Below the pieces are notes generated by a model. That model was not told where the DNA came from, did no database searches, and saw only the letters and a list, made by a program, of their open reading frames with translations. DNA of 12,006 nt from Sulfurospirillum sp. UBA1314 (GTDB lineage Bacteria; Campylobacterota; Campylobacteria; Campylobacterales; Sulfurospirillaceae): assembly GCA_002307095.1 (NCBI GenBank), contig DBTO01000056.1, positions 1,690 through 13,695 on the forward strand. The letters run 5' to 3'. The position numbers were made by a program, and so were the translations under genes. Shown here in pieces: positions 1 to 7,179 of this stretch (its first letter is position 1; each line of letters begins with the position of its first letter).

Positions 1-62
1 CGAGTATGGAGATGGTCAAACGCTATCCATATGAAAGCATTCAATCGTATTTTGATGTTTAA
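1..62 (+). CDS. 3' end of an unidentified gene (truncated by window edge)
   Basis: The frame beginning at base 3 is open from the window edge and ends with TAA at 60-62, giving a C-terminus of SMEMVKRYPYESIQSYFDV. The next gene starts 38 bp later on the same strand with no visible promoter between, so this is probably the preceding gene of the same operon. The ending vaguely resembles that of the binding protein at 2197-3219 (both have RYPY followed by an isoleucine-glutamine pair, and end YFD plus a hydrophobic residue), so it may be a related periplasmic protein. Nineteen residues are too few to assign a function. Confidence 0.45.
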   Translation, partial: SMEMVKRYPYESIQSYFDV

Positions 63-67
63 CACCT

Positions 68-79
68 TTTACATGTAAA
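68..79. repeat. 12-bp palindrome TTTACATGTAAA, copy 1
   Basis: Perfect palindrome lying 5 nt after the stop codon of the upstream partial gene and 21 nt before the TonB receptor start. Identical copies occur at 4398-4409 and 8375-8386. It has no room for a hairpin loop, so a double-stranded DNA-binding site is more likely than an RNA structure. I do not recognise the motif. Confidence 0.7.
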
Positions 80-100
80 CAAAACCCTAAGGAAATTAGA

Positions 101-2185
101 ATGAAGAAAACCCCGCTTTCATGGATCGTTGCTATGAGTTTGTGTTCTTTATCTGCCTATGCGGCGCAAAGTGTTACCCTAGAGCCTGTTTCGGTTGAAG
201 GAGACAAAGAGACTTCTCAAACCTTAAATCTTAGTGATGCAAAAACTGCCATTAATGTCCAAGAGCTTTCAAGTCAACCCACCACACTCAACGAAGCACT
301 AAGCGATACCTTTTTTATCAACTACAAAAAAGCAGGTGAATACAACTCGGAGCCTTACATCAGAGGACGAGGTGTGAATGGCGTGCCCATTTACATCGAA
401 GGAATGCGCATCAATGCGGCACATCCAGATTCGACCAATCTTTTTACGATGATAGATGTGCAAGAGGTGGATGTTTACCGCGGAGCGAATGGCGCTAATG
501 TCGGTATGGGAGCAATGAACGGCGCTGTGATCGTCAAGCTCAAAGAGCCAAAATTTAGCTCAAGCGATGAGTTTCAAGAGTCCAGTTTCATCAACGCCAA
601 AACATCGCTTTTTTCACAAACAGGCTACACCACAGGCATTGGAACAACCCTTTACAATCAATTTGTCAACTTCTCACTCAGTGGAAGCGTGAGCGAATAC
701 AATAACTATGACAATGGCGCAGGAGACGAAGTTCTTCATTCTGACTCCGATAGTAAACATTACACTATCTCTACAGCGGTAAAAACAGGGGATGACAGCT
801 ATATTTACGGTCGTTTTATCAAAGATAAAAGCAGCTCAGGGGATCCGCTCTCACGCTACCAACAAAGCGGTGTTTGGAACTATACCGATCACCCTAATGA
901 TGATGCCAAAACCTATTTTGTCGGCTTTAGAAAAGCAGAGTGGTATGGCTTAAGCGACATTGATTTCCAAATCTTTAAAAACGATTTGCACTATGACATC
1001 AATACCAAAAAAGAGTCAGGTGTTCCTTATAATCAAGAGCTTTTTAGAGAAAGCAATACCAAAGGCGCTAAGCTTTCGGGCAAAAAAGAGTTAGATGAGC
1101 ATCAAACGCTCTCATTGGCGATGACCTACTCTAAAATGGAGATCACAAATGGTGTGAGAAGTTGGAATAGCGCAACAGGGACATGGGGCGATTGGACGAG
1201 CGCCTTTGGTATTAAAGGGGGTGATTACACCAATGTGGGTCTGCAACTCAGTGATGACATTAAATATGGCAAAGCGTTTTACACTCTGAGCGCTGGCTAT
1301 GAAAATGTTAAACGCAATGTCACATCCAACGTCAATACAACCAAATTGGATTCCTTACTCCCCGAAGCACTCGATGCGCTGATTCAGAAAACCAATACCG
1401 ATGAACGCGATAATCTTCTCTCCATGAGTGCCAAAGCAGGTTATGAAATTTCAGCTGCGTTTGTGCCGTACATCAAACTCTCCAATGCGGAGCGAACGCC
1501 GTATTTTAATGAAGCCTATGGCAATAATCCGAGCAATGGAAGCCAGATCCCCAACCAAACGCTCGGAAATGAAAAAGTATGGGACATTGATCTCGGAATG
1601 GATGGTAAGTATGAGCGTTTTTACTACACCACAGCGCTTTACTACCAACACTATTCCAATTACATCGAGCTCGTTAAAACAGGCTACATGACCACGGGTG
1701 GGCTTGCTGTGAAACGTTACGTTAACCTTGATGAAGCGATCATTTACGGCGCGGAAGCGATGGCAGGCTATGGACTAGGCAATGATCTTTTTGTGGAAGC
1801 GGCATACCTATACACACGCGGTCAAAATGAAGAGGATGACACGCCTTTAGCGTTTATCGCCCCTCAAAAACTGACCCTCTCACTAGCGCAAAAACGTACA
1901 AAAGGGCTTAGTTGGAAACTTGAAGAGGTCTTTGTCGACAATCAAGACCGCATCTCTAGTGTCAATGGCGAAATCGCAACACCGGGGTATTCTTTGACAA
2001 ATGCTTCGATGAGTTATGGATTTTCAAAACTAGGCATTCTTAAAAATGCAGTGGTCAGTTTTGAACTCAATAATATCTTCGATAAATCGTACCGTGAACA
2101 CCTCGACAAAGTCTCTTCAACAGCATGGTATTTACCTGACAATGCTGGTATCAACGGTGTTTTATCGCTTAAAGCGGCATTTTAA
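101..2185 (+). CDS. TonB-dependent outer-membrane receptor
   Basis: This is a 694-residue outer-membrane receptor, within the usual length of the family, for TonB-powered import of a chelate into the periplasm. Residues 1-22 form a signal peptide (MKK, hydrophobic core, cut near AYA-AQ). TLEPVSVEG just after it resembles a TonB box. The plug domain covers about 45-150 and carries YIRGRG (86-91) and EVDVYRGANGANVGMGAMNG (122-141). The remainder is aromatic-rich alternating beta-strand sequence of a 22-strand barrel, closing on a C-terminal Phe (KAAF). AAGGAAA at 90-96 is the ribosome site. The binding-protein gene follows after 11 bp with its own ribosome site, so the two are surely co-transcribed and probably handle the same ligand. 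The substrate (ferric siderophore, corrinoid or nickel/cobalt chelate) cannot be read from sequence alone. The family call is secure. Confidence 0.93.
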   Translation: MKKTPLSWIVAMSLCSLSAYAAQSVTLEPVSVEGDKETSQTLNLSDAKTAINVQELSSQPTTLNEALSDTFFINYKKAGEYNSEPYIRGRGVNGVPIYIEGMRINAAHPDSTNLFTMIDVQEVDVYRGANGANVGMGAMNGAVIVKLKEPKFSSSDEFQESSFINAKTSLFSQTGYTTGIGTTLYNQFVNFSLSGSVSEYNNYDNGAGDEVLHSDSDSKHYTISTAVKTGDDSYIYGRFIKDKSSSGDPLSRYQQSGVWNYTDHPNDDAKTYFVGFRKAEWYGLSDIDFQIFKNDLHYDINTKKESGVPYNQELFRESNTKGAKLSGKKELDEHQTLSLAMTYSKMEITNGVRSWNSATGTWGDWTSAFGIKGGDYTNVGLQLSDDIKYGKAFYTLSAGYENVKRNVTSNVNTTKLDSLLPEALDALIQKTNTDERDNLLSMSAKAGYEISAAFVPYIKLSNAERTPYFNEAYGNNPSNGSQIPNQTLGNEKVWDIDLGMDGKYERFYYTTALYYQHYSNYIELVKTGYMTTGGLAVKRYVNLDEAIIYGAEAMAGYGLGNDLFVEAAYLYTRGQNEEDDTPLAFIAPQKLTLSLAQKRTKGLSWKLEEVFVDNQDRISSVNGEIATPGYSLTNASMSYGFSKLGILKNAVVSFELNNIFDKSYREHLDKVSSTAWYLPDNAGINGVLSLKAAF

Positions 2186-2196
2186 AAGGAGTTATG

Positions 2197-3219
2197 ATGC
2201 GTTTTACTCTTGCTTTTTTACTGATGTTTGTTTCGCTTTTTGCCAATGAATCGCGCACGTTTGTTGATATTTCGGGCAAATCAATCACGTTGCCTGACCC
2301 TATCACGCGCATTTATGGCTCGGCGCCACCGATTAGTTTTATGATTTACGTCATTGATGACGCGCCCCTCATTGGTGTAAATTTTCCACAAACCAATCAA
2401 GACAATGCCAATGGCGACACATTTTTGTCCAAACATTTTATGAGCCTTCCGATTTTAGGCGGTTGGCATGGTAACAACACACCCAATTTAGAAGCCATCA
2501 TTGCCGCAAAACCCGACGTGATCATCACATGGGACACCCCGCTTCTGAATGAAAAAACGGCGAAAGATTTGGTGCGCATCAACATTCCTGCTTTGAAAGT
2601 GAACATCGATGATTCGCGCAATTACCCTGAAGTGTTTCGTTATCTTGGCAAAGTGATGCACAAAGAGGAGCGCGCGAACGCCCTTGCTACCATGGCGCAA
2701 ACCTATCTGGACGAGCTAAAAACCTTTGTGGCAAGTGTTCCTGAACGTGAACGCACCCGTGTCTATTACGCCGAAGGTCCTTTGGGTTTGCAAACCGAGT
2801 GCGATGTCTCATTTCATTCCGAACCTTTACTGCTTGCAGGGGGCAATTTAGTCCATAAGTGCGTTCAAAACAGTGTCATAGGCATGCAAGAGGTCAGTTT
2901 TGAGCAGGTTTTGAGTTATACACCTGAGGTGATCATCGTTCAAAGTCCTGCGTTTTACAAAACGATCTTTGAGGATAAAAAATGGGCGATGCTCAAAGCG
3001 GTACAGACCAAACATGTCTATCTAATCCCAAAATCGCCCTTTAACTGGACAGATCGCCCACCCTCTTTTATGCGCATTATTGGGGCGCATTGGATAGCGA
3101 GCAAGCTCTATCCTGAGCGTTATCCTTATAGCATTCAAGACAAAGTGCGAAAATTTTACCAACTCTTTTTTGGTGTTGCACTCAGTGACGAGGATCTTAA
3201 AACCTATTTTGATCTTTAA
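2197..3219 (+). CDS. Periplasmic binding protein of a metal-chelate ABC importer
   Basis: A soluble binding protein of the BtuF/FepB class (periplasmic-binding protein fold with a long connecting helix), which would take the ligand from the TonB receptor encoded just upstream. A short signal peptide ends near LFA-NESR. The N-lobe shows VDISGKSITLPDPITRIYG and the family-typical NLEAIIAAKPDVIITWD. The C-lobe shows EVSFEQVLSYTPEVIIVQSP, and later PFNWTDRPPSFMRIIG. Two in-frame ATGs occur at 2194 and 2197. AAGGAG at 2186-2191 is only 2 nt from the first but 5 nt from the second, so I prefer 2197 (340 aa). No permease or ATPase gene follows, so those partners must lie upstream of the window or elsewhere. 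Ligand unknown; the family is fairly sure. Confidence 0.88.
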   Translation: MRFTLAFLLMFVSLFANESRTFVDISGKSITLPDPITRIYGSAPPISFMIYVIDDAPLIGVNFPQTNQDNANGDTFLSKHFMSLPILGGWHGNNTPNLEAIIAAKPDVIITWDTPLLNEKTAKDLVRINIPALKVNIDDSRNYPEVFRYLGKVMHKEERANALATMAQTYLDELKTFVASVPERERTRVYYAEGPLGLQTECDVSFHSEPLLLAGGNLVHKCVQNSVIGMQEVSFEQVLSYTPEVIIVQSPAFYKTIFEDKKWAMLKAVQTKHVYLIPKSPFNWTDRPPSFMRIIGAHWIASKLYPERYPYSIQDKVRKFYQLFFGVALSDEDLKTYFDL

Positions 3220-3258
3220 TGCCTTGGGGTTCATGATGTAAATTTAAGCACGCATCTC

Positions 3259-3287
3259 TTGTACTTAGAGGTAAATTTCGTTATAGT
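3259..3287 (+). promoter_or_regulatory. Likely sigma-70 promoter of the methyltransferase gene
   Basis: TTGTAC (3259-3264) and TATAGT (3282-3287) are separated by 17 bp. Transcription would begin near 3294, about 25 nt before the ATG at 3319. The -35 box is poor but the -10 is good. The surrounding 99-bp gap shows no terminator for the upstream operon, so read-through is also possible. Confidence 0.45.
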
Positions 3288-3318
3288 GCTGTGTATATAA
3301 CGTTGCAAAGGATACTTC

Positions 3319-4086
3319 ATGGAACCCAATTTCAACTTTTGGGACAATATGGCAAAACGCTACCCACGTTTTAATGATGCTTCAATGAGTAAAGATGTCA
3401 GTCACATCCTCTCTTGGTGCCAAAATAGAGATGTTTCATTTGAGGGAGCTTCTGTCTTAGACATTGGTGCAGGAACAGGAACGATTGCCATTCCTTTAGC
3501 CCAAAAAGGCGCTCATGTCACGGCGATGGACATCTCTGAGGGCATGCTAGCCGCACTCAATGAAGATGCTAAAGAACAAGGTGTAAGCTCTCAAATGCAC
3601 ACGCACCAAAGCGATTGGGATTCGTTTCCACTGAATCAACAGTACGACATCGTCATCGCCTCCATGACGCCTGCGATTAGCGATCTTCAAAAGATTGAAA
3701 AGATGCTGGGTGCGACTAAAAGACTGGGTATTTATGTCGGTTGGGGAAAATACCGCATCAATAAACTGGTCGAAGCTTTAGTTAAAGCGCATATCATCGA
3801 AGAAGAGGAAGATTGCGCGTCAGCAGGTTGCATTAAAGCAAAACAATTTATCGACATCTTAGATGAGCGCAACATTGCTTATGAGAGCAGTTTTTTTGAA
3901 ACCTCTTGGAGTGAAACCTACAGTTTTGAAGAGGCAAAAGAGTACGCCTACGATCAACTCAAACGCAAAGAAATTACACCCGATGAAGCAATCGTTGAGT
4001 CCATTTTAGTCGCCAATCTTGAAGGTGATAAAGTTCAAGTGACGACAGAAGCCGAAAAAGGGATTATTTTGTGGAGAGTGGCGTAA
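3319..4086 (+). CDS. Class I SAM-dependent methyltransferase
   Basis: A 255-residue cytoplasmic enzyme with a Rossmann-type S-adenosylmethionine fold. Motif I is VLDIGAGTGTIAIPLA (46-61), followed by an acidic end of strand 2 (AMDIS, 69-73) that should hold the ribose hydroxyls, and a motif-IV-like segment YDIVIASMTPAI (109-120). The C-terminal half (about 145-255) is acidic and helical and probably sets the substrate. The start is supported by AAAGGA at 3307-3312. It follows the TonB receptor and binding protein on the same strand after 99 bp, and a role linked to that uptake system (for example modifying a chelator) is possible but is inference. It has no close likeness to rRNA or quinone methyltransferases that I can name. 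Methyl acceptor unknown. Confidence 0.85.
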   Translation: MEPNFNFWDNMAKRYPRFNDASMSKDVSHILSWCQNRDVSFEGASVLDIGAGTGTIAIPLAQKGAHVTAMDISEGMLAALNEDAKEQGVSSQMHTHQSDWDSFPLNQQYDIVIASMTPAISDLQKIEKMLGATKRLGIYVGWGKYRINKLVEALVKAHIIEEEEDCASAGCIKAKQFIDILDERNIAYESSFFETSWSETYSFEEAKEYAYDQLKRKEITPDEAIVESILVANLEGDKVQVTTEAEKGIILWRVA

Positions 4087-4093
4087 AAAGATG

Positions 4094-4117
4094 AAGATGC
4101 CCAAAAAAGGGCATCTT
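4094..4117. terminator. Bidirectional intrinsic terminator
   Basis: AAGATGCCC (4094-4102), loop AAAAAA, and GGGCATCTT (4109-4117) form a 9-bp perfect stem. The plus-strand transcript continues TATTTA, and the minus-strand transcript continues CATCTTTTT. It lies between the converging ends of the methyltransferase gene (stop 4086) and mop (stop 4121) and should end both transcripts. Confidence 0.85.
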
Positions 4118-4120
4118 TAT

Positions 4121-4330
4121 TTACTCTTTGATCAATAAAACACTGACTGCTTTGACAACGACTTTGACTTTGTCACCCTCTTTAAGTCCCATCTCTTCGA
4201 TCGATTCCATCGTCATAACGGAGCTCATTTTACTGGCAATAATGTCGCCCACATCCACTTGGCACATCACTTCACCTTTTTTGATCTTTTTAACCGTTGC
4301 AACAATCTCATTTCGCGCGCCGTATTTCAT
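4121..4330 (-). CDS. Mop-type molybdate-binding protein (single TOBE domain)
   Basis: A 69-residue protein, the usual size of the small molybdopterin/molybdate-binding Mop (molbindin) proteins, which oligomerise and bind molybdate or tungstate in the cytoplasm as store or buffer. Family signs: ARNEIVATVKKIKKGEVMCQVDVG near the start, the S-x-MTMESIEEMGLKEGDKV middle, and the closing KVVVKAVSVLLIKE strand. AAGGAG sits 6 nt before the ATG. It lies 83 bp downstream of cysA on the same strand, so it is both a possible last gene of the sulfate operon and, from a promoter-like sequence in the gap, a possible separate unit. The domain call is strong. Whether it binds molybdate, tungstate or both is not visible. 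Confidence 0.88.
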   Translation of the reverse strand: MKYGARNEIVATVKKIKKGEVMCQVDVGDIIASKMSSVMTMESIEEMGLKEGDKVKVVVKAVSVLLIKE

Positions 4331-4349
4331 CTCAGACTCCTTGGTTAAT

Positions 4350-4364
4350 GTAGGAAAATCCTAC
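4350..4364. promoter_or_regulatory. Palindromic operator-like site at the mop promoter
   Basis: GTAGGA-AAA-TCCTAC is a perfect 6+3+6 inverted repeat. On the minus strand it covers the predicted -10 box of mop, a position where a bound protein would block transcription. It does not match the E. coli ModE consensus that I know, so the binding protein is unknown. Confidence 0.45.
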
Positions 4365-4387
4365 TCCAAAGCCTTATAACCTGTCAA
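4358..4387 (-). promoter_or_regulatory. Possible promoter of mop
   Basis: On the minus strand TTGACA (4387-4382) is a consensus -35 box, followed after 18 bp by TAGGAT (4363-4358), four of six matches to the -10 consensus. The spacing and position, about 28 bp before the mop ATG, are right. This would let mop be expressed apart from the sulfate genes. Confidence 0.5.
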
Positions 4388-4397
4388 TTCCAAACGC

Positions 4398-4409
4398 TTT
4401 ACATGTAAA
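4398..4409. repeat. 12-bp palindrome TTTACATGTAAA, copy 2
   Basis: Identical to the copies at 68-79 and 8375-8386. Here the palindrome extends to 14 bp (C...G at 4397 and 4410). It starts 4 nt after the cysA stop codon and lies about 10 bp upstream of the predicted mop -35 box. Confidence 0.7.
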
Positions 4410-4413
4410 GATT

Positions 4414-5493
4414 TTAGATCACATAATCATTCCATGAAGCTTCATTGGTGTAAATGCGCGCATTGGAAAAATGCACAAACAGAACGCCACTTTCATGCGC
4501 TTTAATTGCTTGCCATTCAGTCTTTGAAATCTCTGCTTCAACCCTTTGATGCTCATGCAGTGTTTCAAGCTCAACTCTCACGCGAGGTCCTACCAATCGC
4601 CAGCCAATCAGTTTGGCTTCGATGCCGCTTCCCTCTGCATTGTCCACGCTAATGTGTATCTCATGCGGGCGAACAAAAAGCGATGCCTCTTTGGAATTTC
4701 CAAGATCGGGCGTGTTCAGCTCAGTATTTTCAAGATGGAGGGAGCCTTGCTCGACACGGGCATGAAACAGATTGACATTGCCCAAAAAGCCATAGACAAA
4801 GGGATTGGCAGGTCTGTCGTACACCTCTTCGGGCGTGCCGATTTGCTCGATTTTTCCTTGGTTCATCACAACGATTTTATCGGAAACTTCGAGTGCCTCT
4901 TCTTGGTCATGCGTCACAAAGACACTGGTGATGTGAATCTCATCGTGCAGATTTCGAAGCCACTGGCGCAATTCTTGGCGCACTTTGGCGTCGAGCGCAC
5001 CGAAGGGCTCATCAAGTAATAACACTTTTGGTTCCACCGCAAGGGCACGCGCTAAGGCGACACGTTGGCGTTGACCGCCAGAGAGTTGCGAGGGGTAGCG
5101 ACCCGCTATCCAGTCGAGTTGAATGAGCTTGAGAAGCTTATGCACACGCTCTTTGATCTCTTCTTCACTCGGTCTGGTCTCTTTAGGTCTGACGCGAAGC
5201 CCAAACGCCACGTTTTCAAACACACTCATGTGACGAAAAAGGGCGTAGTGTTGAAACACAAAGCCCACTCCTCGGTCACGTACGTGCGTTGATGTCGTAT
5301 CTTCACCGTTAAAATAAATCGTTCCGCTATCCGCCTCTTCCAGTCCTGCAATGATGCGTAGCAGTGTGGTTTTACCCGAACCTGAAGGGCCCAAAAGTGC
5401 TACAAGTTCACCATCGGGAATGGTCAAATTGATGTTATCAAGGGCTGTAAAGTTATCAAAACGTTTGTTAATATTTGAAATCTGAATACTCAT
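4414..5493 (-). CDS. cysA: Sulfate/thiosulfate import ATP-binding protein CysA
   Basis: The ATPase of the sulfate ABC importer, 359 residues, close to the usual 350-365. Residues 1-235 hold the nucleotide-binding domain: Walker A GPSGSGKT (35-42), Q-loop VFQHYALF (79-86), signature LSGGQRQR (137-144), Walker B VLLLDEP (157-163), and switch histidine in FVTHDQEEA (192-200). PANPFVYGFLGNVNLF, typical of CysA, leads into a C-terminal regulatory part (about 240-355) with FVRPHEIHI and GPRVRVELE. It starts 9 bp after the cysW stop, with AGGA as ribosome site in that gap, so it is translated from the same message as the two permeases. CysA, rather than a molybdate ModC or spermidine PotA, is supported by the neighbouring CysT, CysW and sulfate-binding protein. 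Confidence 0.95.
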   Translation of the reverse strand: MSIQISNINKRFDNFTALDNINLTIPDGELVALLGPSGSGKTTLLRIIAGLEEADSGTIYFNGEDTTSTHVRDRGVGFVFQHYALFRHMSVFENVAFGLRVRPKETRPSEEEIKERVHKLLKLIQLDWIAGRYPSQLSGGQRQRVALARALAVEPKVLLLDEPFGALDAKVRQELRQWLRNLHDEIHITSVFVTHDQEEALEVSDKIVVMNQGKIEQIGTPEEVYDRPANPFVYGFLGNVNLFHARVEQGSLHLENTELNTPDLGNSKEASLFVRPHEIHISVDNAEGSGIEAKLIGWRLVGPRVRVELETLHEHQRVEAEISKTEWQAIKAHESGVLFVHFSNARIYTNEASWNDYVI

Positions 5494-5502
5494 GGTTTAT
5501 CC

Positions 5503-6339
5503 TTAGTGAGCGAGTGAGCGTTTTTTGCCGATGCGCCACTCAATGAAACTTTTTAACACCAATGTCACCAGTGCTAAGAGGGTCAAAAGAGAAGCAACCG
5601 CAAAGGCGGCGGTGAAAAGGTACTCGCCGTATAAAATTTCTACATGTAAAGGCATTGTTGTTGTCAATCCCCTGATATGGCCTGACACAACCGCAACTGC
5701 GCCAAACTCACCCATCGCTCGGGCATTGCTTAAAATGACGCCGTACAAAAGTCCCCATTTGATGTTAGGAATCGTCACTTTCCAAAACGTTTGCCATCCG
5801 GAGGCACCTAGCGTTAAGGCAGACTCTTCTTCATCTTTGCCTTGTTCTTGCATCAAAGGGATGATCTCTCGTGCCACAAAGGGCGAGGTGATAAACAAGG
5901 TTGCAAGGATAATGCCTGGTGTGGCAAATACAATGCGAATATCGTGTTCGCTAAGCCATGCTCCAAACCAACCTTGGCTTCCAAATAAGAGCACGAAAAT
6001 CAGACCTGCAATGACCGGAGAAACCGCAAAAGGCAGATCGATCAAGGTAATTAAAAATCCTTTGCCTCGAAATTCAAATTTAGCGATCAACCAAGCGGTG
6101 GCAACACCAAAAACGGTATTGAGCGGAACGGTAATTAAGACCACCAAAAGTGTCAATTTAATCGCCGCAATAGCGTCTGGCTCACTAATAGATTCCCAGT
6201 AAACTTTCCACCCTTTTGCCAAGGCTTCACTAAAAACTACACCTAAAGGAAGTGCTAAAAAAATAGCGAGGAAAAGAAGCGTAATGCCCAGTAAAAGCGG
6301 TTTCAACCACCTTGGTTCTAAGCGATGTTCTGATTGCAT
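5503..6339 (-). CDS. cysW: Sulfate/thiosulfate transport permease CysW
   Basis: One of the two inner-membrane subunits of the sulfate importer, 278 residues with about six hydrophobic segments (first at about 13-36, last near 245-265). The cytoplasmic EAA loop that docks on CysA lies at about 170-191 (EEESALTLGAS then WQTFWKVTIP). GEFGAVAVVSGHIRG (210-224) and LHVEILYGEY are characteristic of CysW as opposed to CysT. It begins 9 bp after cysT stops, with AGGA(A) at the junction. Order T-W-A matches the classical cys transport operon. Confidence 0.94.
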   Translation of the reverse strand: MQSEHRLEPRWLKPLLLGITLLFLAIFLALPLGVVFSEALAKGWKVYWESISEPDAIAAIKLTLLVVLITVPLNTVFGVATAWLIAKFEFRGKGFLITLIDLPFAVSPVIAGLIFVLLFGSQGWFGAWLSEHDIRIVFATPGIILATLFITSPFVAREIIPLMQEQGKDEEESALTLGASGWQTFWKVTIPNIKWGLLYGVILSNARAMGEFGAVAVVSGHIRGLTTTMPLHVEILYGEYLFTAAFAVASLLTLLALVTLVLKSFIEWRIGKKRSLAH

Positions 6340-6348
6340 CTTCTTTTC

Positions 6349-7179
6349 CTATAAACTTTTTTCGCGACTGTAAATCTGAATAGCATTGATCAAAAACAAA
6401 ATCACAAACGTAGCAAACAACATCACCGTTCCCACTGCCGTTGCGCCCACATAGTCAAACTGTGAAAGTTTCGTCACGATGATGAGTGGCACGATTTCAC
6501 TCACAAAGGGCATATTGCTTGAGATAAAAATAATCGAACCATACTCACCTAGTGCTCGTGCAAACGAGAGCGCAAACCCTGTTAGAAGTGCTGGCATCAA
6601 GGAGGGTAAAATCACCTTTGTAAACGTTTGCAGCCATGATGCTCCCAAACTCGTTGCCGCTTCTTCAAACTCTTTTTCAAACTCTTCAATGACAGGCTGA
6701 ACGGTACGCACGACAAAAGGAAGCCCAATGAAAACAAGGGCTACCACAACACCTGCCCTTGAGTAGGCAATTTGAATACCTAATGGGTCTAAAAGTCTAC
6801 CGATCCAACCACTTTGCGCAAAAATAGCCGCCAAGGCGATGCCCGCAACGGCGGTTGGAAGTGCAAAAGGCAGATCCACCAGTGCATCGACGATTTTTTT
6901 GCCAAAAAAGTTATAGCGAGCAAGGGTCCACGCGACGATGAGTCCAAAAAAGAGGTTGATAACCGCTGCGATAAGGCTTGCGCCAAAACTCAGTTTAAAC
7001 GAAGCCAAAACACGAGGATCAAGAATGACCGCACCAAATTCGCTCCATGAAAGCTTGGTCGTATAAAGCAGTAACCCGCCTAGTGGAATAAGTACTAGGA
7101 GGGTTACATAGGTCAGGCTAAAGCCAAGCGTCAAGCCAAAACCTGGCAAGACACTGGGCTTTCTAAATTGCCATTTCAT
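6349..7179 (-). CDS. cysT: Sulfate/thiosulfate transport permease CysT (CysU)
   Basis: The partner inner-membrane permease, 276 residues with about six transmembrane segments. The N-terminal FGLTLGFSLTYVTLLVLIPL is the usual CysT start. VDLPFALPTAVAGIAL (101-116) and the EAA loop EEAATSLGASWLQTFTKVILP (172-192 region) are typical, as is GEYGSIIFISSNMP (211-224). Its ATG overlaps the TGA of the binding-protein gene (ATGA at 7179-7176). No clear Shine-Dalgarno site precedes it, so translation is probably coupled to the gene before. Confidence 0.94.
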   Translation of the reverse strand: MKWQFRKPSVLPGFGLTLGFSLTYVTLLVLIPLGGLLLYTTKLSWSEFGAVILDPRVLASFKLSFGASLIAAVINLFFGLIVAWTLARYNFFGKKIVDALVDLPFALPTAVAGIALAAIFAQSGWIGRLLDPLGIQIAYSRAGVVVALVFIGLPFVVRTVQPVIEEFEKEFEEAATSLGASWLQTFTKVILPSLMPALLTGFALSFARALGEYGSIIFISSNMPFVSEIVPLIIVTKLSQFDYVGATAVGTVMLFATFVILFLINAIQIYSREKSL

